A DNA stretch of 64,000 nt from Pseudomonas berkeleyensis (GCF_014109765.1 NZ_CP059139.1:5477001-5541000); one strand, 5' to 3'. Positions 24,362-34,451 are shown, counted from the first letter of the stretch. Notes: generated from the sequence alone by a model not told the origin. Translations and numbers: made by a program.

Positions 24362-27300
24362 ATGAACCGTGCCTACGCCCTCGTCTGGAATCCGAACAAC
24401 GGCGCCTGGAGCGTCGCCAACGAACATGCCCGCAGGCGCGGCAAGGGTTCGAGTGCAGTGCTGGTGGCAAGCCTGCTGCTGGCGGGTTCGACCATGGCCG
24501 CCGACCTGCCCACGGGCGGCCAGGTGGTGTCCGGCAGCGGTAACATCAGCCAGCCCAATGCCCAGCAAATGGTCATCGATCAGGCCAGCAACAAGTTGGC
24601 CATCGACTGGCAGAGCTTCGACATTGGCGCCGGCAACAAGGTGACCTTCAATCAGCCAGGCCGCGACTCCATTGCCCTCAACCGGGTAGTGGGCAGCGAT
24701 GGCTCGAAGATCATGGGCCAACTCGATGCCAACGGTCGCGTCTTCCTGGTCAACCCAAATGGCGTGCTGTTCGGCAACGGAGCCAGTGTCAATGTCGGCG
24801 GACTGGTGGCGTCGACCCTTGATCTGTCGGTCGAGGACTTCGACAAGGGCCAGTACCACTTCAAGGGTGATGGTAGCCCGGCTGCGGTGGTCAACCAGGG
24901 CAGTATCCGCGCCGATGGCGGCGCCGTGGCGCTGCTCGGCGGTACTGTCAGCAACCAGGGCGTGATCGTCGCCAACCGCGGTTCGGCCACACTGGCGGCC
25001 GGTAATGCGATGACCCTGGACTTCGCCGGCGATGGCCTGCTCAACGTGCAGGTGGACGAAGCGGCAGTGGATGCCCTGGTGGAGAACCACCAGTTGATCA
25101 AGGCCGATGGCGGCCAAGTGGTGCTGACCGCTAATGCTGGCGATGCCCTGCTCAAGACGGTGGTCAACAACACTGGCGTGATCGAAGCCCGCACCCTGGG
25201 CGAGAAGGATGGCAAGATCCTGCTGCTCGGCGATTTCGACGGCGGCGTGGTGAACGTCGCCGGCACCCTCGATGCCAGCGCTCCGGACGGTGGAAATGGC
25301 GGTTTCATCGACACCAGCGGCGCCCACGTGAAAATCGCCGACGACGTCAAGGTCACCACCCTGGCGCCCAAGGGCAAAACCGGCGAGTGGTTGATCGATC
25401 CTTACAACGTCACCATTTCCAACGCCCCCAGCTCCGGTATGGGCGGCTTCAATGGCAACGCCAACGACAGCGTGCTCAATGTCAACACCCTCACCAATGC
25501 CCTGGCCAGCACCGGGGTGACGGTGACCACCGGTGTCGGCGGCAGCCAGGCCGGCAACATCACCGTGGATGCAGCCATCAGCTGGAGCGCCAACACCGTG
25601 CTGGCGCTCAACGCCGCCGGCAGCATCATCATCAACAAGGACATCACCGCCACCGGCAACAACGCGGGGCTGTCCATGTCCTACAGCGGCAGCTACAGCC
25701 TGAACAAGGGCGCCCGCGTGACCCTGTCCGGCAGCAATGCCAGCCTCAGCCTGGCGGGCACCGGCTACACCCTGATCCATGACATCGGCGCGTTGCAGAA
25801 CATCACCAGCACGGGCTTCTACGCCCTGGGCAACGACATCGACGCCAGCGCCACCGCGGGCTGGAACGGTGGCGCCGGCTTCAACCCGCTGGATGGGGCG
25901 AGCACCAACTTCGCCGGCCTTGGCCACAGCATCGACAAGCTGACCATCAACCGCGGGTCGGAGAGCGACGTCGGGCTGTTCCGCACTGTGAGCGGCAACG
26001 TCCGTGACCTGACCCTGTCGAATGCCCGCATCACCGGCCAGATGAACGTCGGCGGTATCGCCGCCACCCTCGGCGGCACCCTCAGCAACGTCCACATGAC
26101 CGGCAGCGTGTCCGGCTCCGGGGCCTTCGTCGGCGGCCTGGCCGGCACGGTCAACAACGGCATCATCCGCTACTCGTCCTCTGCCGCCGACGTGACCGGC
26201 CTGACCGTGGTGGGCGGGCTGGCGGGCAGCGTGCAGAGCATTGCCATGGCCGACTCCTATGCCACCGGCTCGGTCACCGCCACGGTCAGCAACACCAGTG
26301 CGTTTGCGGGCGGGCTGCTGGGCGAGGTGATCTCCAGCGCGACGCTGACCAACACCTACGCCAGCGGCAAGGTCACCGGCTACACCACCACGGGCGGCCT
26401 GATCGGTGGCGGCTACCTGCCCACCATCACCGTCAACACCAGCTACTGGGACATCAACAGCACCGGCCAGTCCAGCTCCCTGGGTGGCGGTACCGGCCTG
26501 ACCAGCGCCGTGCGCAACCAGTCGGCCTACACCGGCTTCGACTTCACCAACATGTGGGTGATGTTCGAAGGCGATACCCGGCCGATGCTACGCAACGAAT
26601 ACTCCACGACCATCTTCACCCCCCACGCCCTGCAACTGATGGGGCTGGATTTGTCAGCCAACTACCGCCTGGGCACCGACCTGAGCCTGGCCAGCGCCAT
26701 GGCTGCCAGCGGCGGCTACTACGGCGAGGTGTGGGGCGCCTCGGGCCTGCGCCCGATCGGCAACAACGCCCAGCAGTTCACCGGCAGCTTCGACGGGCAG
26801 GACCACAGCATCACCGGCCTGGCCATCAACCGCGCGGCCACCGACTATGTCGGCCTGTTCGGCTACACCTCCGGTGCGACCCTGGCCAACGTCAAGCTGG
26901 TGGGCGGCAACGCCACCGGCAGAGACAACGTCGGTGCCCTGGTGGGTTACATGCAGGGCGGCACCCTCGGCAACGCATCGGCCAGCACCACGGTCAGCGG
27001 CACCAGCACCAGCGAAGCCAACACCGGCGGGCTGGTGGGCACCAACGACAGCGGCGCCATCGCCGATGCCTCCGCCACCGGCGACGTCACCGGGGCCGGC
27101 TACCAGGTCGGTGGCCTGGTCGGCTTCAATGTCAACGGCGGCAGCATCACCCGCTCCTATGCCACCGGTAATGTCACCGGCACCAACACGACCGCCAACC
27201 TCGGCTATGTCGGTGGCCTGGTGGGCGCCAACGGCTACAGCGGCGATGGCGGCTCCATCAGCCAGTCCTACGCCACCGGCACGGTGAGGGCGTCGTCGGG

Positions 27301-30082
27301 GCCGGTCGGCGGCTTCGTCGGGCACAACGAAGGCAGCATCACCGACTCCTACGCCACCGGCGCGGTGATCGGCCAGGGCTCTGCGAGCAACATCGGCGGC
27401 TTCGCCGGGGTCAATTTCATCAACGGCACCATCAGCAACAGCTACTCCACCGGCTACGTCGCCGGCGGCACCCAGCTGGGTGGCTTCGTCGGCTACAACA
27501 ACGGCACCAACGGCGCCATCAGCAACGCCTACTGGAACACCCAGACCAGTGGCCAGTCGCAGGCCACGTCCGGTGGCCTGATGAACGGCATCACCGCGCG
27601 TACCACCGCGCAGCTCCAGGGTGGGCTGCCGTCCGGCTTCTCCTCGTCCATCTGGGGCACCGGCGCCAACCTCTACCCCTACTTCACCTGGCGCTACAGC
27701 ACCACGCCCATCGCCATCAGCGGCAAGGCCTTCAGCAATGGCGGCAGCGCCGCCCTGGCGGGCGCGACGCTGACCGCCGTATCCGGCGGCGTGGCCATCG
27801 GCAGCGGCAGCAGCGGGGCGGACGGCTACTACTACATCCTCAGCGACGCCAGCGGCCTGGATGCCAACGGCGCCATCGCCTACCTGGATGGCAACGCCGA
27901 CACCGGCGCCAGCTTCGGCGACGTGATCGGCACCAACGGCATCCAGGGGCTGGACGTCTACAGCTCCGCCGCGCGCCTGACCACGGGGCAGGGCAGCCTC
28001 TCGGCGACCCGCAGCCGCTACCTGGCCGCGCGCGGCAGTTATGCAGACAGCGACCTCGCCTTCCTTTCGTCCAGCGACTTCTCAGCCCTCACCAGCAGCG
28101 GCTATGGCCTCTACCTGGCCGCCAGCGCCGCCAACTACAGCCTGGACACCAACCTCGGTTCCGGCGGCCTGCTCAACCTCGACAGCGGCGGTACCTTCGG
28201 CATCAGCGGCACGCGCCAGCTGTCGGCAGGCGGCAACCTCAACGTGGCCGACCGCCTGACCTGGGGCGACAACGCCGGGCTGACCCTCAGCACCAGCAAT
28301 GGCGGCAACGTCCTGCTGGGGGATGGCATCGACGCCGCCAACGGCAGCCTGACCCTCTCTGCTGCCGGCACCGCAACCAGCAACGGTGGCGTCAACCTCG
28401 GCGTGCTGAATCTCACCGGCGGCACCTGGAGCCAGGTGGCGGCCAGCCTGCCCAGCTTCAGCGTCACCGACTTCCGCCTCAGCCCCGGTGCCACCTTCGT
28501 GCGCGCCCTGGGCGGTGACGGCAGCGTCGCCACGCCGTACCGCATCACCGATGTCTATGGCCTGCAGGGCCTGGCCTCCACCAGCCTGGCAGGCAGCCGC
28601 TTCGTTCTGGCAAACGATATCGACGCCTCCAGCAGCACGCTTTGGAACAACGGCAGCGGCTTCCTCTCTATCGGCAGCCTGGCCAACCCCTTCACTGGCC
28701 GGTTCGATGGGCAAGGGCATCGCATCAGCGGCCTGGCCATCAACCGCCCCGGCAGCACCTACAGCGGCCTGTTCGGCTACAACACCGGTTACATCGGCAA
28801 CCTCAGCTTGCTGGGCGGCAGCGTGGCTGGCGGTACCTACGCCGGAGCCCTGGTGGGCTACAACGCTTCGGCGGGTGTGGTCGAGCGGGTCAGCAGCGAT
28901 CTCGATGTCAGTGGCACGGGCAATGTCGGCGCCCTGGTCGGCACCAACGCCGGCACGCTCAGCGAGTCCCTGGCCACAGGCGGCGCCAGCGGCGGCCTCA
29001 ATGGCGGCGGCCTGGCCGGCAGCAACGCCAGCACCGGCACCATCCGCGACAGCTACGCCACTGGCAGCGCCCAGGGCAGCGCCACGGCGGGTGGCCTGGT
29101 CGGGTTCAACGACGGCAGCCTGCTGCGTGTCTATTCCACGGGCACGGCCAACTCCAGCGTCGGCGCGGTCGGCGGCCTGGTGGGTAGCAATGCCGGCACC
29201 GTCACCGGCAGCTTCTGGAACACCTCCACCAGCGGCCTGGCACAGGGCGTCGGGGCAGGCAATACCACGGGCGTGTCGGGGCTGACCAGCGCCCAGCTCA
29301 CCAGCCTGGCGCCCTTCGTGGCGGCTGGCTGGGACATCGACGACGCTGGCGGCACAGGCGCCACCTGGCGACTGTATGAGGGCCACAGCGCGCCGCTGTT
29401 GCGCGCCTTCATGACGGCCCTCAGCGTCAGCGCCGGCAATGTCAGCAAGACTTACGACGGCAACGCCACCAGCAGCACCGGCGCCCTGGTGTTCCCCATC
29501 GGCTACGATTCGACGCTGGTTTCCGGCAGCGCCGTGTACACCGCCAGCAGCGCCAATGCGGGCACTTACAGCGCAGCCGACCTACAACTTGGTGGCCTGT
29601 ATTCCAGCCAGTTCGGCTACGACATCGAAATGCTCGCCGGCACCCTGACCATCGACAAGGCCAGCCTGACCATCACGGCCGACAACGCCAGCAAGACCGC
29701 CGGCCAGGCGGCGAATCTCAACGGCTTCAGCACTTCGGGCCTGGTGGCAGGCGACCAGGTCAACAGCGTCAACCTCACTAGCAGCGGTACCACGGCGAAT
29801 GCCAGCGCCGGTGCCTACGCTATCGTCGCCAGTGACGCCCTGGGCCTCGGCCTGGGCAACTACGACATCACCTACGTGGACGGTGTACTGACGGTAACCG
29901 GCAACCTTTCACCCAGCGTCGTCGATACGCGCCTTGCGACTGCTCGGCAGGCGGCCAGCCAGACCGATGACCAGCCGCTCCGCCCCCTGATGATGACGAC
30001 CCCAAAATTGTTCGATGCGGCGACTTACAGCCCTCAACTGAACCTCGTCGACAATGGCATCCGCCTCCCAGAAGGAATCTGA
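24362..30082 (+). CDS. Two-partner secretion exoprotein (TpsA, filamentous-haemagglutinin type)
   Basis: 1906 aa; AGGAAGG precedes the ATG. An extended signal region (MNRAYALVWNPNNGAWSVANEHARRR) and hydrophobic core lead to cleavage near STMAADLP. The TPS/haemagglutinin N-terminal domain follows (about 47-300) with NPNGVLFGNG near residue 131. Then come many GLUG-type repeats with the units VGGLVG, SYATG and FDGQ.H.I.GLAINR, concentrated at about 510-720, 790-1060 and 1420-1610. The C-terminus has YDG/MBG-type domains (SKTYDGNATSS near 1690, ADNASKTAGQ near 1770). The whole protein contains no cysteine, and there is no terminal cysteine hook of the CdrA or HMW1 kind. It should form a long beta-helix secreted through the TpsB encoded next to it, acting as adhesin or matrix protein. 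No toxin domain is visible at the C-terminus. Confidence 0.94.
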   Translation: MNRAYALVWNPNNGAWSVANEHARRRGKGSSAVLVASLLLAGSTMAADLPTGGQVVSGSGNISQPNAQQMVIDQASNKLAIDWQSFDIGAGNKVTFNQPGRDSIALNRVVGSDGSKIMGQLDANGRVFLVNPNGVLFGNGASVNVGGLVASTLDLSVEDFDKGQYHFKGDGSPAAVVNQGSIRADGGAVALLGGTVSNQGVIVANRGSATLAAGNAMTLDFAGDGLLNVQVDEAAVDALVENHQLIKADGGQVVLTANAGDALLKTVVNNTGVIEARTLGEKDGKILLLGDFDGGVVNVAGTLDASAPDGGNGGFIDTSGAHVKIADDVKVTTLAPKGKTGEWLIDPYNVTISNAPSSGMGGFNGNANDSVLNVNTLTNALASTGVTVTTGVGGSQAGNITVDAAISWSANTVLALNAAGSIIINKDITATGNNAGLSMSYSGSYSLNKGARVTLSGSNASLSLAGTGYTLIHDIGALQNITSTGFYALGNDIDASATAGWNGGAGFNPLDGASTNFAGLGHSIDKLTINRGSESDVGLFRTVSGNVRDLTLSNARITGQMNVGGIAATLGGTLSNVHMTGSVSGSGAFVGGLAGTVNNGIIRYSSSAADVTGLTVVGGLAGSVQSIAMADSYATGSVTATVSNTSAFAGGLLGEVISSATLTNTYASGKVTGYTTTGGLIGGGYLPTITVNTSYWDINSTGQSSSLGGGTGLTSAVRNQSAYTGFDFTNMWVMFEGDTRPMLRNEYSTTIFTPHALQLMGLDLSANYRLGTDLSLASAMAASGGYYGEVWGASGLRPIGNNAQQFTGSFDGQDHSITGLAINRAATDYVGLFGYTSGATLANVKLVGGNATGRDNVGALVGYMQGGTLGNASASTTVSGTSTSEANTGGLVGTNDSGAIADASATGDVTGAGYQVGGLVGFNVNGGSITRSYATGNVTGTNTTANLGYVGGLVGANGYSGDGGSISQSYATGTVRASSGPVGGFVGHNEGSITDSYATGAVIGQGSASNIGGFAGVNFINGTISNSYSTGYVAGGTQLGGFVGYNNGTNGAISNAYWNTQTSGQSQATSGGLMNGITARTTAQLQGGLPSGFSSSIWGTGANLYPYFTWRYSTTPIAISGKAFSNGGSAALAGATLTAVSGGVAIGSGSSGADGYYYILSDASGLDANGAIAYLDGNADTGASFGDVIGTNGIQGLDVYSSAARLTTGQGSLSATRSRYLAARGSYADSDLAFLSSSDFSALTSSGYGLYLAASAANYSLDTNLGSGGLLNLDSGGTFGISGTRQLSAGGNLNVADRLTWGDNAGLTLSTSNGGNVLLGDGIDAANGSLTLSAAGTATSNGGVNLGVLNLTGGTWSQVAASLPSFSVTDFRLSPGATFVRALGGDGSVATPYRITDVYGLQGLASTSLAGSRFVLANDIDASSSTLWNNGSGFLSIGSLANPFTGRFDGQGHRISGLAINRPGSTYSGLFGYNTGYIGNLSLLGGSVAGGTYAGALVGYNASAGVVERVSSDLDVSGTGNVGALVGTNAGTLSESLATGGASGGLNGGGLAGSNASTGTIRDSYATGSAQGSATAGGLVGFNDGSLLRVYSTGTANSSVGAVGGLVGSNAGTVTGSFWNTSTSGLAQGVGAGNTTGVSGLTSAQLTSLAPFVAAGWDIDDAGGTGATWRLYEGHSAPLLRAFMTALSVSAGNVSKTYDGNATSSTGALVFPIGYDSTLVSGSAVYTASSANAGTYSAADLQLGGLYSSQFGYDIEMLAGTLTIDKASLTITADNASKTAGQAANLNGFSTSGLVAGDQVNSVNLTSSGTTANASAGAYAIVASDALGLGLGNYDITYVDGVLTVTGNLSPSVVDTRLATARQAASQTDDQPLRPLMMTTPKLFDAATYSPQLNLVDNGIRLPEGI

Positions 30083-30084
30083 AG

Positions 30085-31737
30085 TTGCGTTCGACCTCCA
30101 TGCTGGCGGGCCTCGCCGCCTCGCTGTTCACGCTCTCCACCCTGGCTGCCACCGCACCGGACGCCGGCCAGGCACAACAGGGTATCGACCAGGCGCCACT
30201 GCAGTTGCCCGACCGGCAACGCCTCGAGATCAATCTGCCCGATGCACCGGACGACCCCGCCGCCGAAGCCGGTCCGCGCCTGCAGGTGAATGGCTTCGTC
30301 CTCGACGGCAACCAGGCAATGTCCAGTGCGGAGCTGCTCGCACAACTCGACGACCTCACCGGGCGCGAGCTCACGGTCGGCCAGCTGCAAGGCGCCGCCA
30401 ACCGCATCACGCGCCTCTATCGCGAGCGTGGCTACCCGCTGGCCCGCGCCTACCTACCGGCCCAGGAAATCGAGGGCGGGAGGGTGAAGATCGCCGTGCT
30501 CGAAGGTCGCTTCGGCCAGGTGCAGCTCAATGATCAGGCCGGCCTGCGCGGTAGCGCCCTCGCTCCGCTGGCCACCCTGCAGGCGGGTGACGCGGTGCAG
30601 GGCAAGCCGCTGGAACGCAGCCTGCTGCTGCTCCAGGACACGCCTGGCATCGAGGTGAAATCGACCCTGCGCCCCGGCACCAGCACCGGCACCGCCGACC
30701 TGCTGGTGGATGTGCAAAGCGCCCCACTGATCTCCGGCTCGGTGGACGCCGACAACTACGGCAACCGCTTCGTCGGCGAGTACCGCCTGGGCGGCACGCT
30801 CAACCTGAACAACCCACTGGGCTTCGGCGACCGCCTGACTCTGCGCGCCATGGGCTCCGAGGAAGACCAGCGTTATGGCCGCATCGCCTATCAGTTGCCG
30901 CTCGGCCCCTGGGCGACCCAGTTCGGCGTCGCCTATTCGGACATGGACTACCAGTTGGGCAAGGACTTCGAGGATCTCGACGCACATGGCAATGCGCGCA
31001 TCACCAGCGTCTTCGCCCTCCAGCCGCTGGTGCGCTCGCGGGATTTCAGCCTCTACGGTCAGCTGCAGTTCGACGACAAGCGGCTCAAGGATGACATCGA
31101 CCTGTTCGACCAGAAGAGCGACAAGCGTGCTCGCGTGACCATTGTGTCGCTCACTGGCAACAGCCGCGACATGCTGCTCGGCGGTGGCGTCAACAGCTTC
31201 GCCCTGGCCTGGAGCCAGGGCAGCCTGAATATCGACGGCGCGGCGGCCCAGCGCGCCGATGACTTCACGTCCGGTACCGCAGGCCAGTTCCACAAGCTCA
31301 ACCCCAGCCTGGTTCGCCTGCAGCGTCTGAGCGAGCGTTTCAGCCTCTACACCCAGCTTCAGGGCCAGTGGGCCGACGGCAATCTGGACAGCTCCGAGAA
31401 GCTCTACCTCGGCGGTGCCTATGGCGTACGCGCCTACCCGCAAGGCGAAGCCTCGGGCGACCAGGGCTGGCTGGCCAACGTCGAACTACGCTATGCCCTG
31501 AACGAAGCCTGGCAGCTGTCCACCTTCGTCGACCATGGCCAGGTTCGCCTTAACAAGGACACCTGGGCCGATGAGAATAACCATCGTAGCCTCTCCGGCA
31601 CGGGTATCGGCGCTCGCTGGGCCGCCAATGGCTGGCAGATCAGCGCCGTCGCCGCCTGGCGCCTCGGCAATGCCGATGCCGAAAGCGACGTATCGCGTAC
31701 CCCGCGCGTCTGGGCACAGGTGGTTCGGGCCTTCTAA
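30085..31737 (+). CDS. Two-partner secretion transporter TpsB (FhaC/ShlB/HMW1B family)
   Basis: 550 aa from a TTG at 30085 placed two bases after the tpsA stop, with GAAGGA 8-9 bases upstream; ATG 30100 lacks such a site but would still give a signal peptide (MLAGLAASLFTLSTLA). The POTRA-type region (about 65-215: RLQVNGFVLDGNQAMSSAELLAQL, ANRITRLYRERGYPLARAYLPAQEIEGGRVKIAVLEG) is followed by a 16-strand outer-membrane barrel (about 220-550). The barrel has the family motif as VRAYP (near residue 450) and ends in F, the usual terminal residue for BAM substrates. It recognises the TPS domain of the exoprotein in the periplasm and exports it. Tight spacing means one operon. Confidence 0.94.
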   Translation: MRSTSMLAGLAASLFTLSTLAATAPDAGQAQQGIDQAPLQLPDRQRLEINLPDAPDDPAAEAGPRLQVNGFVLDGNQAMSSAELLAQLDDLTGRELTVGQLQGAANRITRLYRERGYPLARAYLPAQEIEGGRVKIAVLEGRFGQVQLNDQAGLRGSALAPLATLQAGDAVQGKPLERSLLLLQDTPGIEVKSTLRPGTSTGTADLLVDVQSAPLISGSVDADNYGNRFVGEYRLGGTLNLNNPLGFGDRLTLRAMGSEEDQRYGRIAYQLPLGPWATQFGVAYSDMDYQLGKDFEDLDAHGNARITSVFALQPLVRSRDFSLYGQLQFDDKRLKDDIDLFDQKSDKRARVTIVSLTGNSRDMLLGGGVNSFALAWSQGSLNIDGAAAQRADDFTSGTAGQFHKLNPSLVRLQRLSERFSLYTQLQGQWADGNLDSSEKLYLGGAYGVRAYPQGEASGDQGWLANVELRYALNEAWQLSTFVDHGQVRLNKDTWADENNHRSLSGTGIGARWAANGWQISAVAAWRLGNADAESDVSRTPRVWAQVVRAF

Positions 31738-31839
31738 CCTTCGCCGGAAGCGACCGACGAGCGGGAAAAAGCTGACCGACGCGACGACATCGCAGGACAC
31801 TGGCAGAATGCCGCAATCGTCCTGCCGGTCGGCCTGATC

Positions 31840-33363
31840 ATGGAAACGCTCTACTTCTCCCCACTGTTGCTGGGCATCAACCTGATGCTCGGCTGTGCTA
31901 TTGCCAGCACCGCCCTGTGGTACTTCGCTCGCCCCTATTGCGGCCCTGGCGTGTGGATGAGCGGCGCCTGGACGCTCAACCTCGGCATCTGGCTGTTCAT
32001 CGGCTACATGGCCAGCGCCAGCCCATGGTTGAACATCGCAGGCAACAGCCTGCAACTGGCCGGCGAAGCCTTGCTGATGGTCGGCGTGTTCCGTTTCCTG
32101 GGGCTGCCGCCGCCGTGGTGGACGGTACCAGCCAGTGCCGGTGCGATGAGCCTGGTGATGAGCTGGCACTGGTTCGTGGCGCCGATCAACACTGAATTCG
32201 TCGTCACCTTCTATGCGCTGATCGGCGGTCTGCTACCGATCCAGGCCTGCCGCGCCCTGTGGGTCGCCCGCGAGGAACCGGAGCTGAGTGGCGTACGCCG
32301 TTTCGTCGCCCTGGCCTTCGCCGGTTTCGCCCTGATTACCCTGCTGCGCGCCCTGCTCGGCCTGATCGATGGCCTGCAGGGCATCGAACACGTCGACGTG
32401 ACCCGTTCGGTGCCCTACCTGCTGCCCTACAACTTCGGCATCCCGCTGTGGGTGATCGGCCTGGTCGGTCTGGCGCTGATGACCATGCGCCGCATCCTCG
32501 CCGACAGCCGCCGCCACGCCGAGCAGGCAGAGGACAGCGCCGAGCGTTTCGAACGGCTGATGCGTATCACCCAGGCCGGCGTGGTGGTGCTGGAGCGCGG
32601 CCGCATCGTCGACGCCAATCCGATGCTGGAGACGCTGTTCGCCCGCTCTCGCGAGCATCTGCTGGGCGCGGAGTTGCACAGCCTGTTCGCCCCCGCCGAG
32701 CAGATACGCGTCGAAGAGCTGCTGGGCCGTGCCGACGGCCAGCCGCATGACCTTGAAGCCCTGCGCGACGCCGTGCCCTTCGCAGCCGAAATCAGCATCG
32801 CCCAGTTGCGCGAGGATGGCCGACAGGTCGCCGAGATCCGTGATGTCAGCCGGCGCAAGGCACTCGAACAACAGCTGCTGCACCTGGCCACCACCGACCC
32901 ACTGACCGAGGCATTGAATCGCCGCGCGTTCGAAGAGCGTGCAAGCCAGGCGCTGCAGCGCAGCCAACGGCAGAACCTGCCGCTGTGCTTGGCGATGCTC
33001 GATCTGGATCACTTCAAACAGGTCAACGACCGCCACGGCCACATCACTGGTGACGCGGTGCTGCGCGAATTCAGCCTGCTTTGCCGGCAGCGGGCGCGCG
33101 CGACCGACCTGTTCGCCCGCGTCGGCGGCGAGGAATTCATCCTGCTCCTACCGGATAGCGATCTGGAGGCCGCCGCCCAAGGTCTGGAGCGCCTGCGCAC
33201 GAACCTGGCCGAGCGCAATCTGCAGGGCCTGCGCATCAGTGTCAGCATCGGCCTGGCCGAGTGGCGCCCTGGTGAAACCCTGGAGCAGTTGCAGCAACGC
33301 GCCGACACGGCGCTTTACGCCGCCAAGGTCGCGGGCCGTGATCGTCTGATGCGGGCGACCTGA
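31840..33363 (+). CDS. Membrane diguanylate cyclase with PAS domain
   Basis: 507 aa. Six to seven N-terminal membrane helices (about residues 5-215) are followed by a PAS-like module (about 235-340: RFERLMRITQAGVVVLERGRIVDANPMLETLFARS) and a GGDEF domain (about 350-507). The active site reads RVGGEEFILLL, and the metal/substrate residues are in LAMLDLDHFKQVNDRHGH. The catalytic loop is intact, so it should make cyclic di-GMP. No RxxD inhibitory site is seen five residues ahead of the GGEEF. It follows tpsB by 102 bp on the same strand, without a clear terminator between; co-regulation of the adhesin by its product is conceivable but not shown. Confidence 0.92.
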   Translation: METLYFSPLLLGINLMLGCAIASTALWYFARPYCGPGVWMSGAWTLNLGIWLFIGYMASASPWLNIAGNSLQLAGEALLMVGVFRFLGLPPPWWTVPASAGAMSLVMSWHWFVAPINTEFVVTFYALIGGLLPIQACRALWVAREEPELSGVRRFVALAFAGFALITLLRALLGLIDGLQGIEHVDVTRSVPYLLPYNFGIPLWVIGLVGLALMTMRRILADSRRHAEQAEDSAERFERLMRITQAGVVVLERGRIVDANPMLETLFARSREHLLGAELHSLFAPAEQIRVEELLGRADGQPHDLEALRDAVPFAAEISIAQLREDGRQVAEIRDVSRRKALEQQLLHLATTDPLTEALNRRAFEERASQALQRSQRQNLPLCLAMLDLDHFKQVNDRHGHITGDAVLREFSLLCRQRARATDLFARVGGEEFILLLPDSDLEAAAQGLERLRTNLAERNLQGLRISVSIGLAEWRPGETLEQLQQRADTALYAAKVAGRDRLMRAT

Positions 33364-33384
33364 GCCGACGCGGGTGAAACGCCC

Positions 33385-33918
33385 TCAGTCGTGGCCGATG
33401 TAGAACAGCAGCTCACGCCGCTGCGGATGATCCTTGAGCCAGACGCGGATTTCGTCGGCACGGGCGATGGCCTCTTCGCCGGCGATACGGCTGAAGCGCT
33501 CGCGCCGCGCCTCTTCGCTGGCCTGCTGACGCACCTGACGTTGCCAGGCCTCGGTAAAGATCGCCGGCATCTTGTGGCTCAGCTCCAGCGCCTTGAGCAG
33601 TTGCCATTCACCGCTGTCCAGCCAGGCTTCGTCGCAGCTGCCGCAGAGATCCAGGCGGTTGGCGCGAGTGCCGCTGATCTGGAACTTGCCCATCAACTTG
33701 GCGCATTTGGGGCAGCTCAGGGCGTGGGTGGTTTCACCCACTTCGGCTTGCGCAGCCAGCTCCGTTGGCGTCTCCTGCGCCGGCTGACGCTCGGCCCAGT
33801 CGCGGTAATGCAGCAGGCTGACCAGGGTGCCCGAGCACTGCAGGCAGCCATGGCCAAGCAGGCCATCTTCGAGTTTGGCCGGTTGCAGGCGAGCGGTACG
33901 GCAGGCGGGGCAATGCAT
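33385..33918 (-). CDS. Zinc-ribbon protein of unknown function
   Basis: 177 aa from the ATG at 33918. Two CxxC-type clusters are present: CPACRTARL (residues 3-6) with GCLQCSGTL, and CPKCAKLMG with LDLCGSCDEAWLDSGEWQLL. The second pair matches the TFIIB-type zinc-ribbon seen in many small bacterial proteins. The C-terminal ~70 residues are charged helices (RQVRQQASEEARRERFSRIAGEEAIARADEIRVWLKDHPQRREL). It is soluble and cytoplasmic. It converges on the diguanylate cyclase gene and is divergent from the DUF3301 gene. No specific role can be assigned. Confidence 0.8.
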   Translation of the reverse strand: MHCPACRTARLQPAKLEDGLLGHGCLQCSGTLVSLLHYRDWAERQPAQETPTELAAQAEVGETTHALSCPKCAKLMGKFQISGTRANRLDLCGSCDEAWLDSGEWQLLKALELSHKMPAIFTEAWQRQVRQQASEEARRERFSRIAGEEAIARADEIRVWLKDHPQRRELLFYIGHD

Positions 33919-34044
33919 GACGCTGACATCCTTTTCAGAGTTGAGTGGGCGAACGCTAGTGCACAGCCGACGCACGGGCAAGTGGCTATGCTGAGAAGCG
34001 CGTGGCAGATAGGCTAAGCTCTGCCTCCCGGAGCCGGAGTCACC

Positions 34045-34437
34045 ATGATCAACCTGTTCGATGTCTTCCTGCTGATGCTCTTCGCCGCCGCCTGCGCCTG
34101 GCTGTGGCGCGGCCATGGCATTCGCGAACGTGCGCTGGCATTCGCCAAACAGCACTGCGCCAAGTTCGATGTCGAGCTGCTCGACGGCGCCGTGGCCTTG
34201 CGGCGCCTGGCCATCCTGCGCGACGGCAAGGGCTATCGACGCCTGGCGCGGCTCTACGATTTTGAATTCACCGTCACGGGCGAACAGCGCCTGCGCGGCC
34301 ATCTGAGCATGTTCGGCCCGCACCTGGGGCATATCGAGCTGGAACCGCACCCGGTGCTGGAGCCGCAGCCCGAACCGGTTTCGGTGCAGAGTTCAGGTAA
34401 CGTCATCCGCCTGGAAGACTGGCGGCGCAAGGCCTGA
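34045..34437 (+). CDS. DUF3301 family membrane-anchored protein
   Basis: 130 aa. One N-terminal membrane segment (INLFDVFLLMLFAAACAWLWRGHGIRERAL), then the conserved DUF3301 core AKQHCAKFDVELLDGAVALRRL and YRRLARLYDFEFTVTGEQRLRGHLSMFGPHLGHIELEP. The C-terminus ends NVIRLEDWRRKA. GGAG is about ten bases upstream of the ATG. Probably inner membrane with the domain on the cytoplasmic side. Function unknown. It is convergent with the alpha/beta-hydrolase gene. Confidence 0.87.
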   Translation: MINLFDVFLLMLFAAACAWLWRGHGIRERALAFAKQHCAKFDVELLDGAVALRRLAILRDGKGYRRLARLYDFEFTVTGEQRLRGHLSMFGPHLGHIELEPHPVLEPQPEPVSVQSSGNVIRLEDWRRKA

Positions 34438-34451
34438 CCCGCCCTACTCGC

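Noticed and set aside
24362-29400. Repeated DNA units in the exoprotein gene considered as a CRISPR or satellite array
   Set aside because: Units are in frame, diverged, of uneven spacing and encode GLUG-type peptide repeats.
33385-33918. Zinc-ribbon protein as part of the zinc-limitation cluster
   Set aside because: It is more than 6 kb away with unrelated genes between and no Zur-like site nearby.
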